From contig CAYSLU010000006.1 of assembly GCA_964431965.1 (NCBI GenBank), forward strand, positions 17,877 to 81,876: a DNA stretch of 64,000 nucleotides. Direction: 5' to 3'. The stretch is from CAYSLU01 sp964431965 (lineage in GTDB: Bacteria > Verrucomicrobiota > Kiritimatiellia > CAIKKV01 > CAYSLU01). How positions within the stretch are numbered: the first letter of the stretch is position 1; each line of letters begins with the position of its first letter. The notes beneath the pieces are model-generated. The model was not told the DNA's origin. It made no database searches and worked only from the letters and a program-made list of their open reading frames with translations. Position numbers and translations under genes: made by a program. This document shows, in pieces, positions 17,294 to 26,081 of the stretch.

Positions 17294-18346
17294 ATGATTG
17301 ACGTGCTGATAGTCGACGACTCGGCGGTTTCGCGCCAGCTGCTGACGCACATCATCGGCGGCGATCGCAATCTCCGTGTGGCGGGTGCCGTCGGGACCGG
17401 CGATGAGGCGCTGGCGTTCCTGCGCCTGCACAAGCCGAGCGTTATCACCATGGACATCCACATGCCCGGCATGGACGGCTTCGAGGCGACACGGCGGATC
17501 ATGGAAACCGACCCCGTTCCGATCGTCATGGTCACCTCCAGCTACGAGCCGGCTGAGGTCGGAAAGGCGTTCCGCGCGATAGACGAAGGTGCGCTGGCGA
17601 TCCTGCCCAAGCCGTACGGGCTCGCCGATTCGCGATACGAGGCAGAGGCCGAGGCGATCCGGCAGACGGTCCGGCTGATGGCCGAGGTCCGCGTGGTCCG
17701 CCGCCGCCCTCGGGCTCCCCGTGAGCGTGCGGCTCTGCCCCCGCCCGGGGTGAGCGCGGCGAGCGACCCGATCCGGCTCGTGGCGATCGGGGCGTCGACC
17801 GGGGGGCCGCCGGCGCTGCAGACCATTCTGGCCGGCCTCCCCAAGAACTTCGGCGCGCCGGTTGTCGTTGTGCAGCATATGGCCGGCGGGTTCGTCTGCG
17901 GGATGGTGGACTGGCTGAACGGCACATCGGGTCCGCGGGTCAGCGTGGCGGCTGACGGAACCGCGGTCCTGCCGGGGTGCGCCTATGTGGCGCCGGACGG
18001 GCTGCAGATGGGCGTGGACGGGTCCGGGCGGGTGTTCCTGCGCCCGGCGCCGCCGGAGCACGGGCTCTGCCCGTCTGTTTCCTATCTCTTCCGGTCGGTG
18101 GCCGCCGGCCACGGCGCACGGGCTGCCGGCGTGCTGCTCTCGGGAATGGGCCAGGACGGCGCCGTGGAGCTGCGGTCGCTGCGCGACCTCGGCGCCACCA
18201 CCATCGCCCAGACCCGCGACACGTGCGTGGTGTACGGCATGCCCGGCCAGGCGGTGGCCCTAGGCGGGGCGACCTATCAGCTTCCGCCGGAGCAGATCGC
18301 GACCGTTCTGATCGGCCTCACCGCGCGAAGGCGGGATGCGCCGTGA
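17294..18346 (+). CDS. cheB: CheB receptor methylesterase/response regulator (WspF-like)
   Basis: A 350-residue two-domain protein. The receiver domain has Asp54 in ITMDIHMPGMDGFEA, then a basic linker (~135-150) and a C-terminal esterase/deamidase domain with the catalytic triad Ser168 (AIGASTGGPPALQ), His195 (VVVQHMAGGF) and Asp288 (SGMGQDGA). It removes methyl groups from receptor glutamates, opposing CheR. It starts 37 bases after cheA and overlaps the next gene by GTGA. Length is that of typical CheB and WspF. In the Wsp pathway loss of WspF locks the system on, so this is the expected negative regulator. Confidence 0.95.
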   Translation: MIDVLIVDDSAVSRQLLTHIIGGDRNLRVAGAVGTGDEALAFLRLHKPSVITMDIHMPGMDGFEATRRIMETDPVPIVMVTSSYEPAEVGKAFRAIDEGALAILPKPYGLADSRYEAEAEAIRQTVRLMAEVRVVRRRPRAPRERAALPPPGVSAASDPIRLVAIGASTGGPPALQTILAGLPKNFGAPVVVVQHMAGGFVCGMVDWLNGTSGPRVSVAADGTAVLPGCAYVAPDGLQMGVDGSGRVFLRPAPPEHGLCPSVSYLFRSVAAGHGARAAGVLLSGMGQDGAVELRSLRDLGATTIAQTRDTCVVYGMPGQAVALGGATYQLPPEQIATVLIGLTARRRDAP

Positions 18347-19620
18347 CGCCGCCGGCCGGGGACGAATCGGATCGGCCCGAGATCCTGGTCGTCGAGGACA
18401 GCGCGACCCAGGCGCTCAAGCTGGCGCACGTTCTCCGCGACGGCGGGTACGCCGTGTCGGTCGCCGCCGACGGCCAGGAGGCGCTGGGCGTCCTCGCCAC
18501 GCGCCGCCCCGCGCTGATCGTCAGCGACATCGTCATGCCCAACATGGACGGCTACGAGCTGTGCCGCCGGATCAAGGCGGACCCGGGCGCCTGCGACATT
18601 CCGGTGCTGCTCCTGACGTCGCTGTCGGATCCGCACGACGTGCTGCGCGGCCTGGAAGCGGGCGCCGACTCGTTCGCCACCAAGCCGTATGGCGAGGCGC
18701 GGCTCCTGGCGCGCATCCGGAACATCCTGCTCAACCGGGAGCGGTGGCGCGCGGGGGCGACGGGTGCCGAGTCGGGCGTGTACTTCGCGGGCCAGGAGCA
18801 CCGGGTCGCGGCCGGCGCGCACGAGATTCTGGAGTTCCTGCTCTACACGTACGAGGATGCCGTGGAGAAGAACCTTGACCTGATCGGCGCCCGCGACGAA
18901 CTGGCGCGGTCGAATCTGGCGCTCGAGCGGAAGGCGGCCGAGCTGTCGGCGATCAACGGGGAACTGGAGTCGTTCGCCTACTCCGTGTCGCACGATCTGC
19001 GGGCTCCCCTCCGGCGGATCGACGGGTTTGGCCGGATGCTGGCGGAGGAGTGCGCGGGCCAGCTTGGCGCCACCGGACTGGCCTACCTGGATCGCCTCCG
19101 CGCATCCTGCGTTCGCATGGGGCAGCTGATCGAGGATCTGCTGACGCTCTCAAGGGCGTCGCGCGGCGAGCTCAACCGGACGGTCGTCGACGCGAGCGAG
19201 ATGGCCCGGTCGGTGGCCGCCGATCTGCAGCGGGACGAGCCCGGCCGCGCCGTCACCGTGGTGATCGAGCCCGGCGTCCGGGCGGAATGCGACGAGCGCC
19301 TGCTGCGGATCCTGCTCGTCAATCTCCTGGGCAACGCATGGAAATTCACCGGCCGCACGGCCGAAGCGCGGATCGAGTTCGGCCGCACCCGGGCGGGCGG
19401 GCGCGAGGTCCTCTTCGTCCGGGACAACGGGGTGGGATTCGACATGGGCTCCGCGGCGCGGCTGTTCGGGGCGTTCCAGCGATTGCACAGCGAGTCCGAG
19501 TTTCCGGGCACGGGCATCGGCCTGGCCACCGTGCAGCGGATTGTCCGCCGGCACGGCGGCGATATCCGGGCGGAGTCCGCCGTCGGGCAGGGGGCGGCGT
19601 TCTACTTCACGTTCGGCTGA
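18343..19620 (+). CDS. REC-histidine kinase, likely output of the operon
   Basis: A 425-residue protein with the order receiver - helical linker - histidine kinase. The receiver (~12-130) has Asp62 in LIVSDIVMPNMDGYEL. The dimerisation helix has His217 in FAYSVSHDLRAPLRRIDGF, the form common in bacteriophytochrome-like kinases. The ATPase domain has the N-box NLLGNAWKFT (Asn331), FVRDNGVGFD and GTGIGLATVQRIV. There is no sensor or membrane domain, so its input should be phosphorylation by CheA. In canonical Wsp operons this position is held by the diguanylate cyclase WspR. The GTG start at 18343 overlaps cheB. Its own target regulator is not in the window. Confidence 0.9.
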   Translation: MTPPAGDESDRPEILVVEDSATQALKLAHVLRDGGYAVSVAADGQEALGVLATRRPALIVSDIVMPNMDGYELCRRIKADPGACDIPVLLLTSLSDPHDVLRGLEAGADSFATKPYGEARLLARIRNILLNRERWRAGATGAESGVYFAGQEHRVAAGAHEILEFLLYTYEDAVEKNLDLIGARDELARSNLALERKAAELSAINGELESFAYSVSHDLRAPLRRIDGFGRMLAEECAGQLGATGLAYLDRLRASCVRMGQLIEDLLTLSRASRGELNRTVVDASEMARSVAADLQRDEPGRAVTVVIEPGVRAECDERLLRILLVNLLGNAWKFTGRTAEARIEFGRTRAGGREVLFVRDNGVGFDMGSAARLFGAFQRLHSESEFPGTGIGLATVQRIVRRHGGDIRAESAVGQGAAFYFTFG

Positions 19621-19660
19621 GCGCCCGCTGCGCCCGTCTTCTCATTGCGTCGCCATCTGG

Positions 19661-19666
19661 TAGAAT
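19661..19666 (+). promoter_or_regulatory. -10-like box before the HAD-cupin gene
   Basis: TAGAAT, 14 bases before ATG 19681 and 38 before GTG 19705. A transcript starting about 7 bases downstream would leave room for the AAAGGGA ribosome site only if GTG 19705 is the start. No good -35 is seen. Confidence 0.4.
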
Positions 19667-19704
19667 CCTCGCCGCTTGCGATGGAACCAGCGAAAGGGAT
19701 CTCG

Positions 19705-20898
19705 GTGACGCCTCAACTGCTCGTGTCGGACGTGGACGGCTGCATCACGGATGGCAAGGGAAAGCCGGTCGATGCCGGCCTGCTGGCGGAGCTGCGCCGC
19801 CTGATCCGCGACCGGCAGATCCGGTTGATCCTGTGCAGCGGGCGCGTGCACCCGTACCTTGAGGCCGTGGCGCAGCAGATCGGTCTGGAGGCGACGGACG
19901 ATCCGCTGATCGTGCAGAGCGGCGCCGCGCTGTACCACCAGCGTCAGGATACGCTCGAGCCGCTGCTGAGCGCCGAGCAGCGCCAGGCGGTGGAGGAGGC
20001 GGCCCGCCGGCTGGGGCTCCGGCGCCAGCAGGATCCCGGGTGGCACCTGGAAGCGGGTCGCGACCTGACGGTCTGCGCCGTGCCGGACCCGGGCGGCGTG
20101 TCGGTCGCGGATCTCGCGCAGATCATCGGCGAGGAACTGGGCGACATCGGCGTCGACATCCACCCGTCGAACGGCGGCGTGGACGTCATCGCGGCCGGCG
20201 TGGACAAGGCGTTCGCGCTCCGCATGGTCCTCGGCCGCCTCGGGATTGACCCGGCGGCCGTGCTGGGGGTTGGCGACTCCGGCGGCGACCTGGGCTTCCT
20301 CTCGGTCGTGGGCATGGCCGGCTGTCCCGCGAACGCCACCAAGCCGGTTCGCCGGCTGGTGCAGTCGCGGCAGGGCTACTGCTCGTCCTTCGAGACCACG
20401 GAGGGCGTGATCGACATCCTCCGGCACTACTACGCCGGCGGGGATTCGCGGGGCCGCGGCGGGATCTTCGGCGTGAGCCTGCGCCACCCGAAGACGGTGA
20501 GCGACGAGCGGGGCCGGCTGACCCTGTGGCTCGACGGCACCGAGGCCGCGACGTACGTCAGCTTCTACGAGATCGAGACGGAGCCCGGCTATCTGCGCGG
20601 GAACCACTATCACCCGGCGGGGACCAAGGACGAGCTGATCCGCGTGACGCGCGGCCAGTACACCGTGTACCTGGAGGACCTGCGCGACGACTCTCCGACC
20701 CAGGGGCTGCGGCAGGAGATCCTGCTGCGCGCGAGCGAGCCGCACATGCTCCGCGTTCCGTCCGGGGTCGCGCATGCGCTGGTGAACACGGGCCGCGAGG
20801 TGGCCAACGCCTCCATCCACTCCACCGAGTACTACCAGCCGGGCCACGACGTGGACCGGGCCGTCGTCCCCGCCTCCGGGTATCGCCCGGCTCGCTGA
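19705..20898 (+). CDS. HAD phosphatase fused to a cupin domain
   Basis: A 397-residue fusion. The N-terminal half (~1-245) is a HAD-family, Cof/MPGP-like phosphatase: LLVSDVDGCITDG with the nucleophile motif D-x-D, RLILCSGR, the VDKAFALRMVLGRLG lysine segment and VGDSGGDLGFLSVV. The C-terminal half (~260-385) is a cupin of the sugar-epimerase or WxcM/FdtA style: YLRGNHYHPAGTKDELIRVTRGQYTVYLED and PSGVAHALVNTG, with His residues suited to binding metal or sugar. It probably acts on a phosphorylated or nucleotide-activated sugar, perhaps in surface glycan synthesis. GTG 19705 is chosen because AAAGGGA precedes it and the upstream ATG 19681 lies almost at the predicted transcript end. No sugar-nucleotide genes are adjacent. 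Confidence 0.8.
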   Translation: MTPQLLVSDVDGCITDGKGKPVDAGLLAELRRLIRDRQIRLILCSGRVHPYLEAVAQQIGLEATDDPLIVQSGAALYHQRQDTLEPLLSAEQRQAVEEAARRLGLRRQQDPGWHLEAGRDLTVCAVPDPGGVSVADLAQIIGEELGDIGVDIHPSNGGVDVIAAGVDKAFALRMVLGRLGIDPAAVLGVGDSGGDLGFLSVVGMAGCPANATKPVRRLVQSRQGYCSSFETTEGVIDILRHYYAGGDSRGRGGIFGVSLRHPKTVSDERGRLTLWLDGTEAATYVSFYEIETEPGYLRGNHYHPAGTKDELIRVTRGQYTVYLEDLRDDSPTQGLRQEILLRASEPHMLRVPSGVAHALVNTGREVANASIHSTEYYQPGHDVDRAVVPASGYRPAR

Positions 20899-20975
20899 CG
20901 GGCGCTGATCCTCGCGTCACGGCGGGCATGGCCGGGCCGGGGACAAACGTCTGGCGCCGACGGGCGGGGGTGTGG

Positions 20976-20981
20976 TCTAAT
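20976..20981 (+). promoter_or_regulatory. -10-like box before the MFS gene
   Basis: TCTAAT, 11 bases before the ATG at 20993, with no ribosome binding site between them. This would give a leaderless or nearly leaderless transcript. Confidence 0.4.
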
Positions 20982-20992
20982 CGCGGTTCGCC

Positions 20993-22315
20993 ATGACTGA
21001 CGTGCCGTCCAGTGCCCCGCTTACCCCCGAGCAGCAGCGCCGCGGCATGCGCTACGCGTATCTCTCGCAGGTCGTGGGCGTCCACCTGCAGCAGACCGTG
21101 GCCTTCTCGGCCATTACGCCGCTCTTCATCAAGCGGCTGGGCGGGTCGGATCTGCAGGCGATGCTGCCGGCCACGCTGATGGGGCTTACGTACGCCGTGC
21201 AGATTCCGTTCTCGCTGATGGTTCCGCCCGCGGGCCGCAAGCGGTTCCTCGTTCGGTGCTGGTTCGCCTCGTCCTTTCCGATGCTCATCGCGTCGCTCCT
21301 CGCGCTTTGGCTCGGCCCAGGGATGCCAGCGGTCTGGACGGTGCTCGGCGGGCTGCTGCTGTGCATGATCCTGACCTATGCGGGATCCGCGTTCTGGTTC
21401 CCGCTGCTCTACGACGTGGTGCCGGAGGACCAGCGCGGCCGCTTTTTCGGCCGTCTGCGCGCCCAGTGGGGTGTCGCCTACCTGGCCGTGAGCATGACGG
21501 CCGGCCTGTTCCTGGGACGCGACCCGGCGGTGTGGCGGTTCTGCGCGGTCTTCATGTTCGTCACCCTGCTGCAGTTCCTGCGCGAACCGCTGGCCGCGCG
21601 CATTCCGGAGCGCGCCACCCCCCCGGCATCCGGGATGGGCTGGCGCGGCGACGTCCGGCATGTCCTGGGCCGGCGCGAGGTGCGCACATACTGCGCCTAC
21701 TACTCGCTGCTGATGTTTCTGGCGGGATTCCTGGGGCAGCCGCTGGTGCTCTACATGCGGCAGCTCGGGTTCTCAGCCCGGGACAATACGCTGATCTTCG
21801 CCACGATGACGATCGGCAGCATTCTGTCGCAGATGGTGGCCGGGGTTCTCGCGGACCGATTCGGATCCAAGCGCGTCTTCATGGGGGTTCACGTCGCGCT
21901 GTGCGCGCTGGCATTGGTCATCGCCGCGGTAGGTGAGTTCCCGATCGCCGTCGCGGCTCCCGTGCTCACCTTTCTGATGATCGCGGCAGGGGCGACCAAC
22001 GCCGCCTCCACACTCGCCAATACGGCCCAGATTTTCCACATGGCGCCGCAGCAGGGAAAGCCGTTCTTCATGAGCCTGCTCAGCTCCGTGTTCTACATCG
22101 GCGGGTCGCTCGCGCCGCTCGCCATGGGCGCGATCCTCGATTCGCGGCTGCGCGAGTTCCACGTCGCGGCGGGCCCCGTCGATCTCGATATTTTCCAGCT
22201 CTGCTTCGTCGCAGCCGGGGTCGGCCTGCTGGCCGCCATGTCGCTGCTCCGGATGATCCCCGACGTCAAGGCGCAGAAGGCGATCCGGGACGAAGAGGCG
22301 GAGCTGGGCGAGTAG
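20993..22315 (+). CDS. MFS transporter
   Basis: A 440-residue membrane protein with about 12 hydrophobic segments, a long central loop (~200-225) and the mid-protein ADRFGSKRVFMG motif, a variant of the D-R-x-G-R/K-x-R loop of the major facilitator superfamily. The second half also shows MIAAGATNAASTLANTAQIF. Such proteins move small solutes using ion gradients. I cannot name the substrate; the first half (SAFWFPLLYDVVPEDQRGRFFGRL) resembles uncharacterised MFS proteins of carbohydrate-degrading bacteria. It has its own -10-like box 11 bases upstream. Its last 50 bases overlap the end of the convergent DUF3592 gene. Confidence 0.85.
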   Translation: MTDVPSSAPLTPEQQRRGMRYAYLSQVVGVHLQQTVAFSAITPLFIKRLGGSDLQAMLPATLMGLTYAVQIPFSLMVPPAGRKRFLVRCWFASSFPMLIASLLALWLGPGMPAVWTVLGGLLLCMILTYAGSAFWFPLLYDVVPEDQRGRFFGRLRAQWGVAYLAVSMTAGLFLGRDPAVWRFCAVFMFVTLLQFLREPLAARIPERATPPASGMGWRGDVRHVLGRREVRTYCAYYSLLMFLAGFLGQPLVLYMRQLGFSARDNTLIFATMTIGSILSQMVAGVLADRFGSKRVFMGVHVALCALALVIAAVGEFPIAVAAPVLTFLMIAAGATNAASTLANTAQIFHMAPQQGKPFFMSLLSSVFYIGGSLAPLAMGAILDSRLREFHVAAGPVDLDIFQLCFVAAGVGLLAAMSLLRMIPDVKAQKAIRDEEAELGE

Positions 22316-22811
22316 CCGCGCGGCGCGCGGCATGGAGCCCGAGGAGCGAGACGACGATGGCCGCCAGCGAGCCGGGCAGGATCAGCCACAGCGCGCCGGG
22401 CAGCTCCCGCGTCAGGACGGCCTGAGTCGGGTCCCGCGGGTTCACGAGGCACCACTGCACGCTGCCCGGCGGGTAGGCGGCCACGATGTCCTCCTGGTCG
22501 TGCCGGCTGCCGCTTGAGATCGACAGGAACTGGTAGCGCTCGGAGCGGTACGACCGCCCCGCGAACGCGTACGTGTAGGCGATCGCGACGCCGTACGTCG
22601 TGCCCTCATTCCCGTTGTGGCTCTTGATCTCGCTCGATTCGATCCGGCAGCGAACCTCCGACCAATCGCGCGCCGCTCGGGACAGGAGCAGCGGGCGTAC
22701 GCCCAGAAAGCCGAACATGGCCACGCCGGCGGCGAAGACCGCCCCGTAGAAGAGGATGCGGCCGGCCTGACTCCGGGCTGCGGAACGTGCCGGATGCGGG
22801 TTGGACGTCAT
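22266..22811 (-). CDS. DUF3592-type membrane protein
   Basis: A 181-residue protein with two membrane segments (~20-42 and ~140-160) flanking a soluble domain that reads RDWSEVRCRIESSEIKSHNG, AIAYTYAFAGRSYRSERY, AAYPPGSVQWCLVNPRDPTQAVL. This is the DUF3592 pattern, found in proteins of unknown function exposed outside the inner membrane. The ATG at 22811 overlaps the stop of the sialidase-like gene (ATGA), so it is the last gene of the tlyA-nadK operon. Its 3' end overlaps the MFS gene on the other strand by 50 bases. No functional link to NAD kinase is evident. Confidence 0.8.
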   Translation of the reverse strand: MTSNPHPARSAARSQAGRILFYGAVFAAGVAMFGFLGVRPLLLSRAARDWSEVRCRIESSEIKSHNGNEGTTYGVAIAYTYAFAGRSYRSERYQFLSISSGSRHDQEDIVAAYPPGSVQWCLVNPRDPTQAVLTRELPGALWLILPGSLAAIVVSLLGLHAARRAATRPAPPLRPGSPSAP

Positions 22812-24490
22812 AGGCGTGGTGGGGATACGGCTGCCTCGACGCGGCGGACCAGAAGCGCGCCCGAACCCGGCGCCGCCGATGCGCGCAGCCGGAGATAGCA
22901 GGGGCCGGGGCTCTGGCGGGCCAGCATGCCGCGCGCCACGGGGCGACCGTTCAGAGTCGCGCGAAACCGCAGGGACGCGACATTCCACACGATGCGCAGC
23001 GAGTGCCATGCGTCTGCCCGCAGGCGGATGGCGTCGCCGCTCCGTGCCGCCGCGGGCGCCAGGCCGAGCGTGCAGAGATTGTGGAGGTGGTCTTCGAGGT
23101 CGAACGGGGGCGAGAAATGGTCGGTCAACCCCACCTGCGCGCCGCCGAAGTCGCTCGCGGCGCGCACGTGCAGGGTGACGGCGCCGCGAGCGCCGCACGG
23201 GAAGTTCCAGACGACCGCGGCCGGCCAGTCGGCGTCCGTCCGCCGGATCGAGAGGACGCGGGCGCCTCGCGCGTCGGGAGCAGGGGCGAGCGCGACTCCG
23301 CGGGTTCCGAAGATCGACCAGGCGTCGAGCCCCGCGGTGAAGTCGTCATACTGCCGGGTTTCCAGCAGCCAGTCCGGGTCCAGTCTCACCACGATGATGC
23401 GTTCGCGCTCGACGCCCTGGCCGGTCGAGATGATGACGTGCCCGCCGCGCGTCACGGCGGGGAAGGGGTAGGCCGTTCCGTGGTCGCCGTTGGGCGGCGG
23501 AGGCTGGCCGCACAGGGGGTCGCGCGCAACCTCGCGATATCCGCGCCACGTCCGGCCGTCGTCCTCGGAAATGGCCGCGTGCAGCACGTGCCGGCCACCG
23601 TAGGCATAGGGGAAGCGCTGGCAGTTGTTCCACACCAGTACCAGGCGGCCGTCGGGCAGGGCGACGAGCCCAGCCGGCGAATCGGAGGAGGTGATGCGGC
23701 TAGGCACCGGCGGCGACCAGCGGGCGCCGTCCGCGGACTCGGACTCATAGAAGCGGCCCATCTGGGTGCGGATCAGCATCCATGCGCGCCCGTCACGGCG
23801 TTCGACGGCGACCGGTTCGACGGCTCCGTAGGCCGATACGATGTCCGGGACCGGCACGTGCAGGGCGTCGGGCGTCTGCCTCCAGGTTGCGCCGCGATTG
23901 TCGCTGTACAGGACGGTGGAGTCGAACGGCCCGATGAACGTGAACTCGTTCAGCCCGCCTCCGCGCTGCCGCCACGTGCGGCCGGTCAGGCGGGAGAAGG
24001 GGAGGATGATCCGGCCGGATCGAAGTTGGACGACCGAGTTGAGTGCGCCCGTATAGCCGCGCCACACGCAGCGCAGGGGGCCCCACGTGGAGCGGTGGCG
24101 CGTCGTGCGCGCATGCCAGATGTTGAGCGCGCGAGGCGACGCATCGTCGGTGCGGGGGCGATTGGCCTCGCCGCCATCGGGCGCGCCGGCTGTGTCGTTC
24201 AGAACAAAGACGTGCAGTTCGCCAGTGTCGTCCACGAGCGCGTCCGGACCGTACCAGAGCTTTCCGGCGGACGGCAGGTCGACCAGCGTCGCCTCCGGGC
24301 CCCATGAATCCCCTTCATCGGTTGATCGTCGGGCCGTGACCCGCCCGCTGGCGCGAGGCGCGTCCGGTGCCGTGCTTCCCGGCGTGGTGTGAAGGAAGAC
24401 CGCGAGGAGCGAGCCGTCCGGCAGCCCCACGATCCGCGGCCGTGCATCGAAGCAGACGATCGGGATCGGGCCCGCCACGGTGCGCCTCAT
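22808..24490 (-). CDS. Sialidase-like (BNR/Asp-box) protein
   Basis: A 560-residue protein whose first ~370 residues form a six-bladed sialidase-type propeller with Asp-box turns: STDEGDSWG, SDNRGATW and SEDDGRTW. An early R-P-R-I (~17-20) could be the first arginine of a sialidase triad, and GPDALVDDTGELHVF follows. The C-terminal ~180 residues (from YDDFTAGLDAWSIFG) look like a laminin-G/DUF1080-type jelly roll. No signal peptide is visible from this start, which overlaps the stop of nadK (ATGA at 24487-24490), so either it is cytoplasmic or it is secreted by another route. An exo-glycosidase role is plausible, but a full catalytic set has not been shown. Confidence 0.78.
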   Translation of the reverse strand: MRRTVAGPIPIVCFDARPRIVGLPDGSLLAVFLHTTPGSTAPDAPRASGRVTARRSTDEGDSWGPEATLVDLPSAGKLWYGPDALVDDTGELHVFVLNDTAGAPDGGEANRPRTDDASPRALNIWHARTTRHRSTWGPLRCVWRGYTGALNSVVQLRSGRIILPFSRLTGRTWRQRGGGLNEFTFIGPFDSTVLYSDNRGATWRQTPDALHVPVPDIVSAYGAVEPVAVERRDGRAWMLIRTQMGRFYESESADGARWSPPVPSRITSSDSPAGLVALPDGRLVLVWNNCQRFPYAYGGRHVLHAAISEDDGRTWRGYREVARDPLCGQPPPPNGDHGTAYPFPAVTRGGHVIISTGQGVERERIIVVRLDPDWLLETRQYDDFTAGLDAWSIFGTRGVALAPAPDARGARVLSIRRTDADWPAAVVWNFPCGARGAVTLHVRAASDFGGAQVGLTDHFSPPFDLEDHLHNLCTLGLAPAAARSGDAIRLRADAWHSLRIVWNVASLRFRATLNGRPVARGMLARQSPGPCYLRLRASAAPGSGALLVRRVEAAVSPPRL

Positions 24491-25344
24491 ACGTTCGACC
24501 CGCGCCAGTGCAGTTTCTGGCGGAGCAGCGAGAAGTAGCTGTAGCCCGGCAGGTGGATGAAGCGGGCCGTCCGCTCACCGCGGCGGACCTCGACCGGCTC
24601 GCCGGGCTCGAGCACCTTTCCGACCTGCCCGTCGGCGGTGACGCGGGCGGCGGAAGCGCCTGCGGCCGGGCGGATGACGATGACGCTGTCGTCCGGTACC
24701 ACCAGCGGCCGGTTGGTGAGCGTGTGGGCGCAGATCATGCTCAGGACGAACACCCGCGAGGCGGGCGATACGATGGGGCCTCCCGCCGATAGGCCGTGCC
24801 CGGTGCTTCCGGTCGGGGTGGATACGATGAGCCCGTCGCACGTAAAGGGGGACACGCGCTCACCGTCGATTTCGACTTCGAGGGTCACGACCTTGGCGGG
24901 CAGGACATTCGTGATCACCACGTCGTTCAGGGCCGGATAGCACTCGCGGCGGGAGCCTGACCGGACCATGCAGTCGGCGATCGTCCGGACGCTTGTGGTG
25001 AATGTCCCGGCGGCCAGGCATTCGACCGCGCGGTCGATGTCATCCTCGGCCACGCTCGTGAGGAAGCCGAGGCTGCCGAGGTTGACACCGATGACCGGCA
25101 TGTCGCGGCCGTTCAGCTCGCGGACGGCCCGGAGCATGGTTCCGTCGCCGCCGAGCACGACGAGCGCATCGATCAGGCCGAGCATCTCGCCGGGTGCGAA
25201 CGGGCGGGCCGACGCGAGTCGCGCGGCGGCTTCGCCTTCGGCGCACAAGGCGAGCCCGGCCGCCGCCGCCTTCCGCTCGAGGCGGGATAGCGCCTCGGCG
25301 GCGCGCGGCTTGCCGCAGTTCGCGATGACTCCCAGCGTCTTCAT
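24487..25344 (-). CDS. nadK: NAD kinase
   Basis: A 285-residue cytoplasmic enzyme that phosphorylates NAD to NADP. It has the catalytic GGDGT motif (65-69, LVVLGGDGTML), the NLGSLGFLT stretch, the conserved LNDVVIT (N-D pair) and TPTGSTGHGLSAGGPIVSP. Length is normal. The ATG at 25344 overlaps the tlyA stop (ATGA). A tlyA-nadK pair, often with recN, is common in Gram-positive bacteria and others; here a sialidase-like gene takes the following place. Confidence 0.96.
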   Translation of the reverse strand: MKTLGVIANCGKPRAAEALSRLERKAAAAGLALCAEGEAAARLASARPFAPGEMLGLIDALVVLGGDGTMLRAVRELNGRDMPVIGVNLGSLGFLTSVAEDDIDRAVECLAAGTFTTSVRTIADCMVRSGSRRECYPALNDVVITNVLPAKVVTLEVEIDGERVSPFTCDGLIVSTPTGSTGHGLSAGGPIVSPASRVFVLSMICAHTLTNRPLVVPDDSVIVIRPAAGASAARVTADGQVGKVLEPGEPVEVRRGERTARFIHLPGYSYFSLLRQKLHWRGSNV

Positions 25345-26075
25345 GGCTTCTCCCAGCATGCGAGGAATTCGACGTTGCCCGCGGGCCCCCGGATCGGCGA
25401 TTCGGTTACCCCTCGCCATGCCAGACCCAGCGTGCCGGTCCCGAACCTCCGCACCTTCTCGATCACCGCGTCATGCACGGCCGGATCGCGCACGACTCCG
25501 CCTTTGCCGACCTGCCCGCGGCCGGCCTCGAACTGCGGCTTGATCAGGGTGGCCATCAGCGCGCCCGGCTTGAGGATGGTGATAACAGCGGGCAGCACCA
25601 GGGTCAAGGAAATGAACGAGACGTCCGCCGTGGCGAAGTCCATTGCCTCCGGGAACAGGCCGGGGGCGAGGTGTCTCGCGTTGACGTCCTCCATGACCAC
25701 GACGCGCGGGTCGGTGCGCAGCCGCCAGTGGAGCTGGCCCTTGCCCACGTCCACCGCGTACACCTTCGCGGCGCCGCGTTGCAGGAGGCAGTCGGTGAAG
25801 CCACCGGTCGAGGAGCCGATGTCGACGCAGACGCGGTCGCGGACGTCGAGGTGGAAGTGGTCGAGCGCGTGCTCGATCTTGAAGCCGCCGCGGCTAACGA
25901 AGCGCTCGGGCTGGGCAACGGCCACGGCGGCGTCGGCGGGGCAGGGCCGGCCCGCCTTGTCCGCGACGGCGCCGTCCACGGTCACCTGGCCGGCGAGGAT
26001 CAGGCGCTGGGCCTTTTCGCGGCTCTCCGCCAGCCCGCGCTCAACCAACACTTGGTCCAGACGCTGCCGAGTCAT
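25341..26075 (-). CDS. tlyA: TlyA-family rRNA 2'-O-methyltransferase
   Basis: A 244-residue protein with an N-terminal S4 RNA-binding domain (MTRQRLDQVLVERGLAESRE ... ILAGQVTVDG) and an FtsJ-like methyltransferase domain: SRGGFKIEHALDHF, the SAM loop VDIGSSTGGFTDCLLQRGA (84-102), YAVDVGKGQL, and DVSFISLTLVLP. TlyA methylates cytidines of 16S and 23S rRNA. Length matches the short form of the family. It heads a four-gene operon. The start is only 6 bases after a -10-like CAGAAT, so its transcript may be leaderless. Confidence 0.95.
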   Translation of the reverse strand: MTRQRLDQVLVERGLAESREKAQRLILAGQVTVDGAVADKAGRPCPADAAVAVAQPERFVSRGGFKIEHALDHFHLDVRDRVCVDIGSSTGGFTDCLLQRGAAKVYAVDVGKGQLHWRLRTDPRVVVMEDVNARHLAPGLFPEAMDFATADVSFISLTLVLPAVITILKPGALMATLIKPQFEAGRGQVGKGGVVRDPAVHDAVIEKVRRFGTGTLGLAWRGVTESPIRGPAGNVEFLACWEKP

Positions 26076-26081
26076 GTCGCG

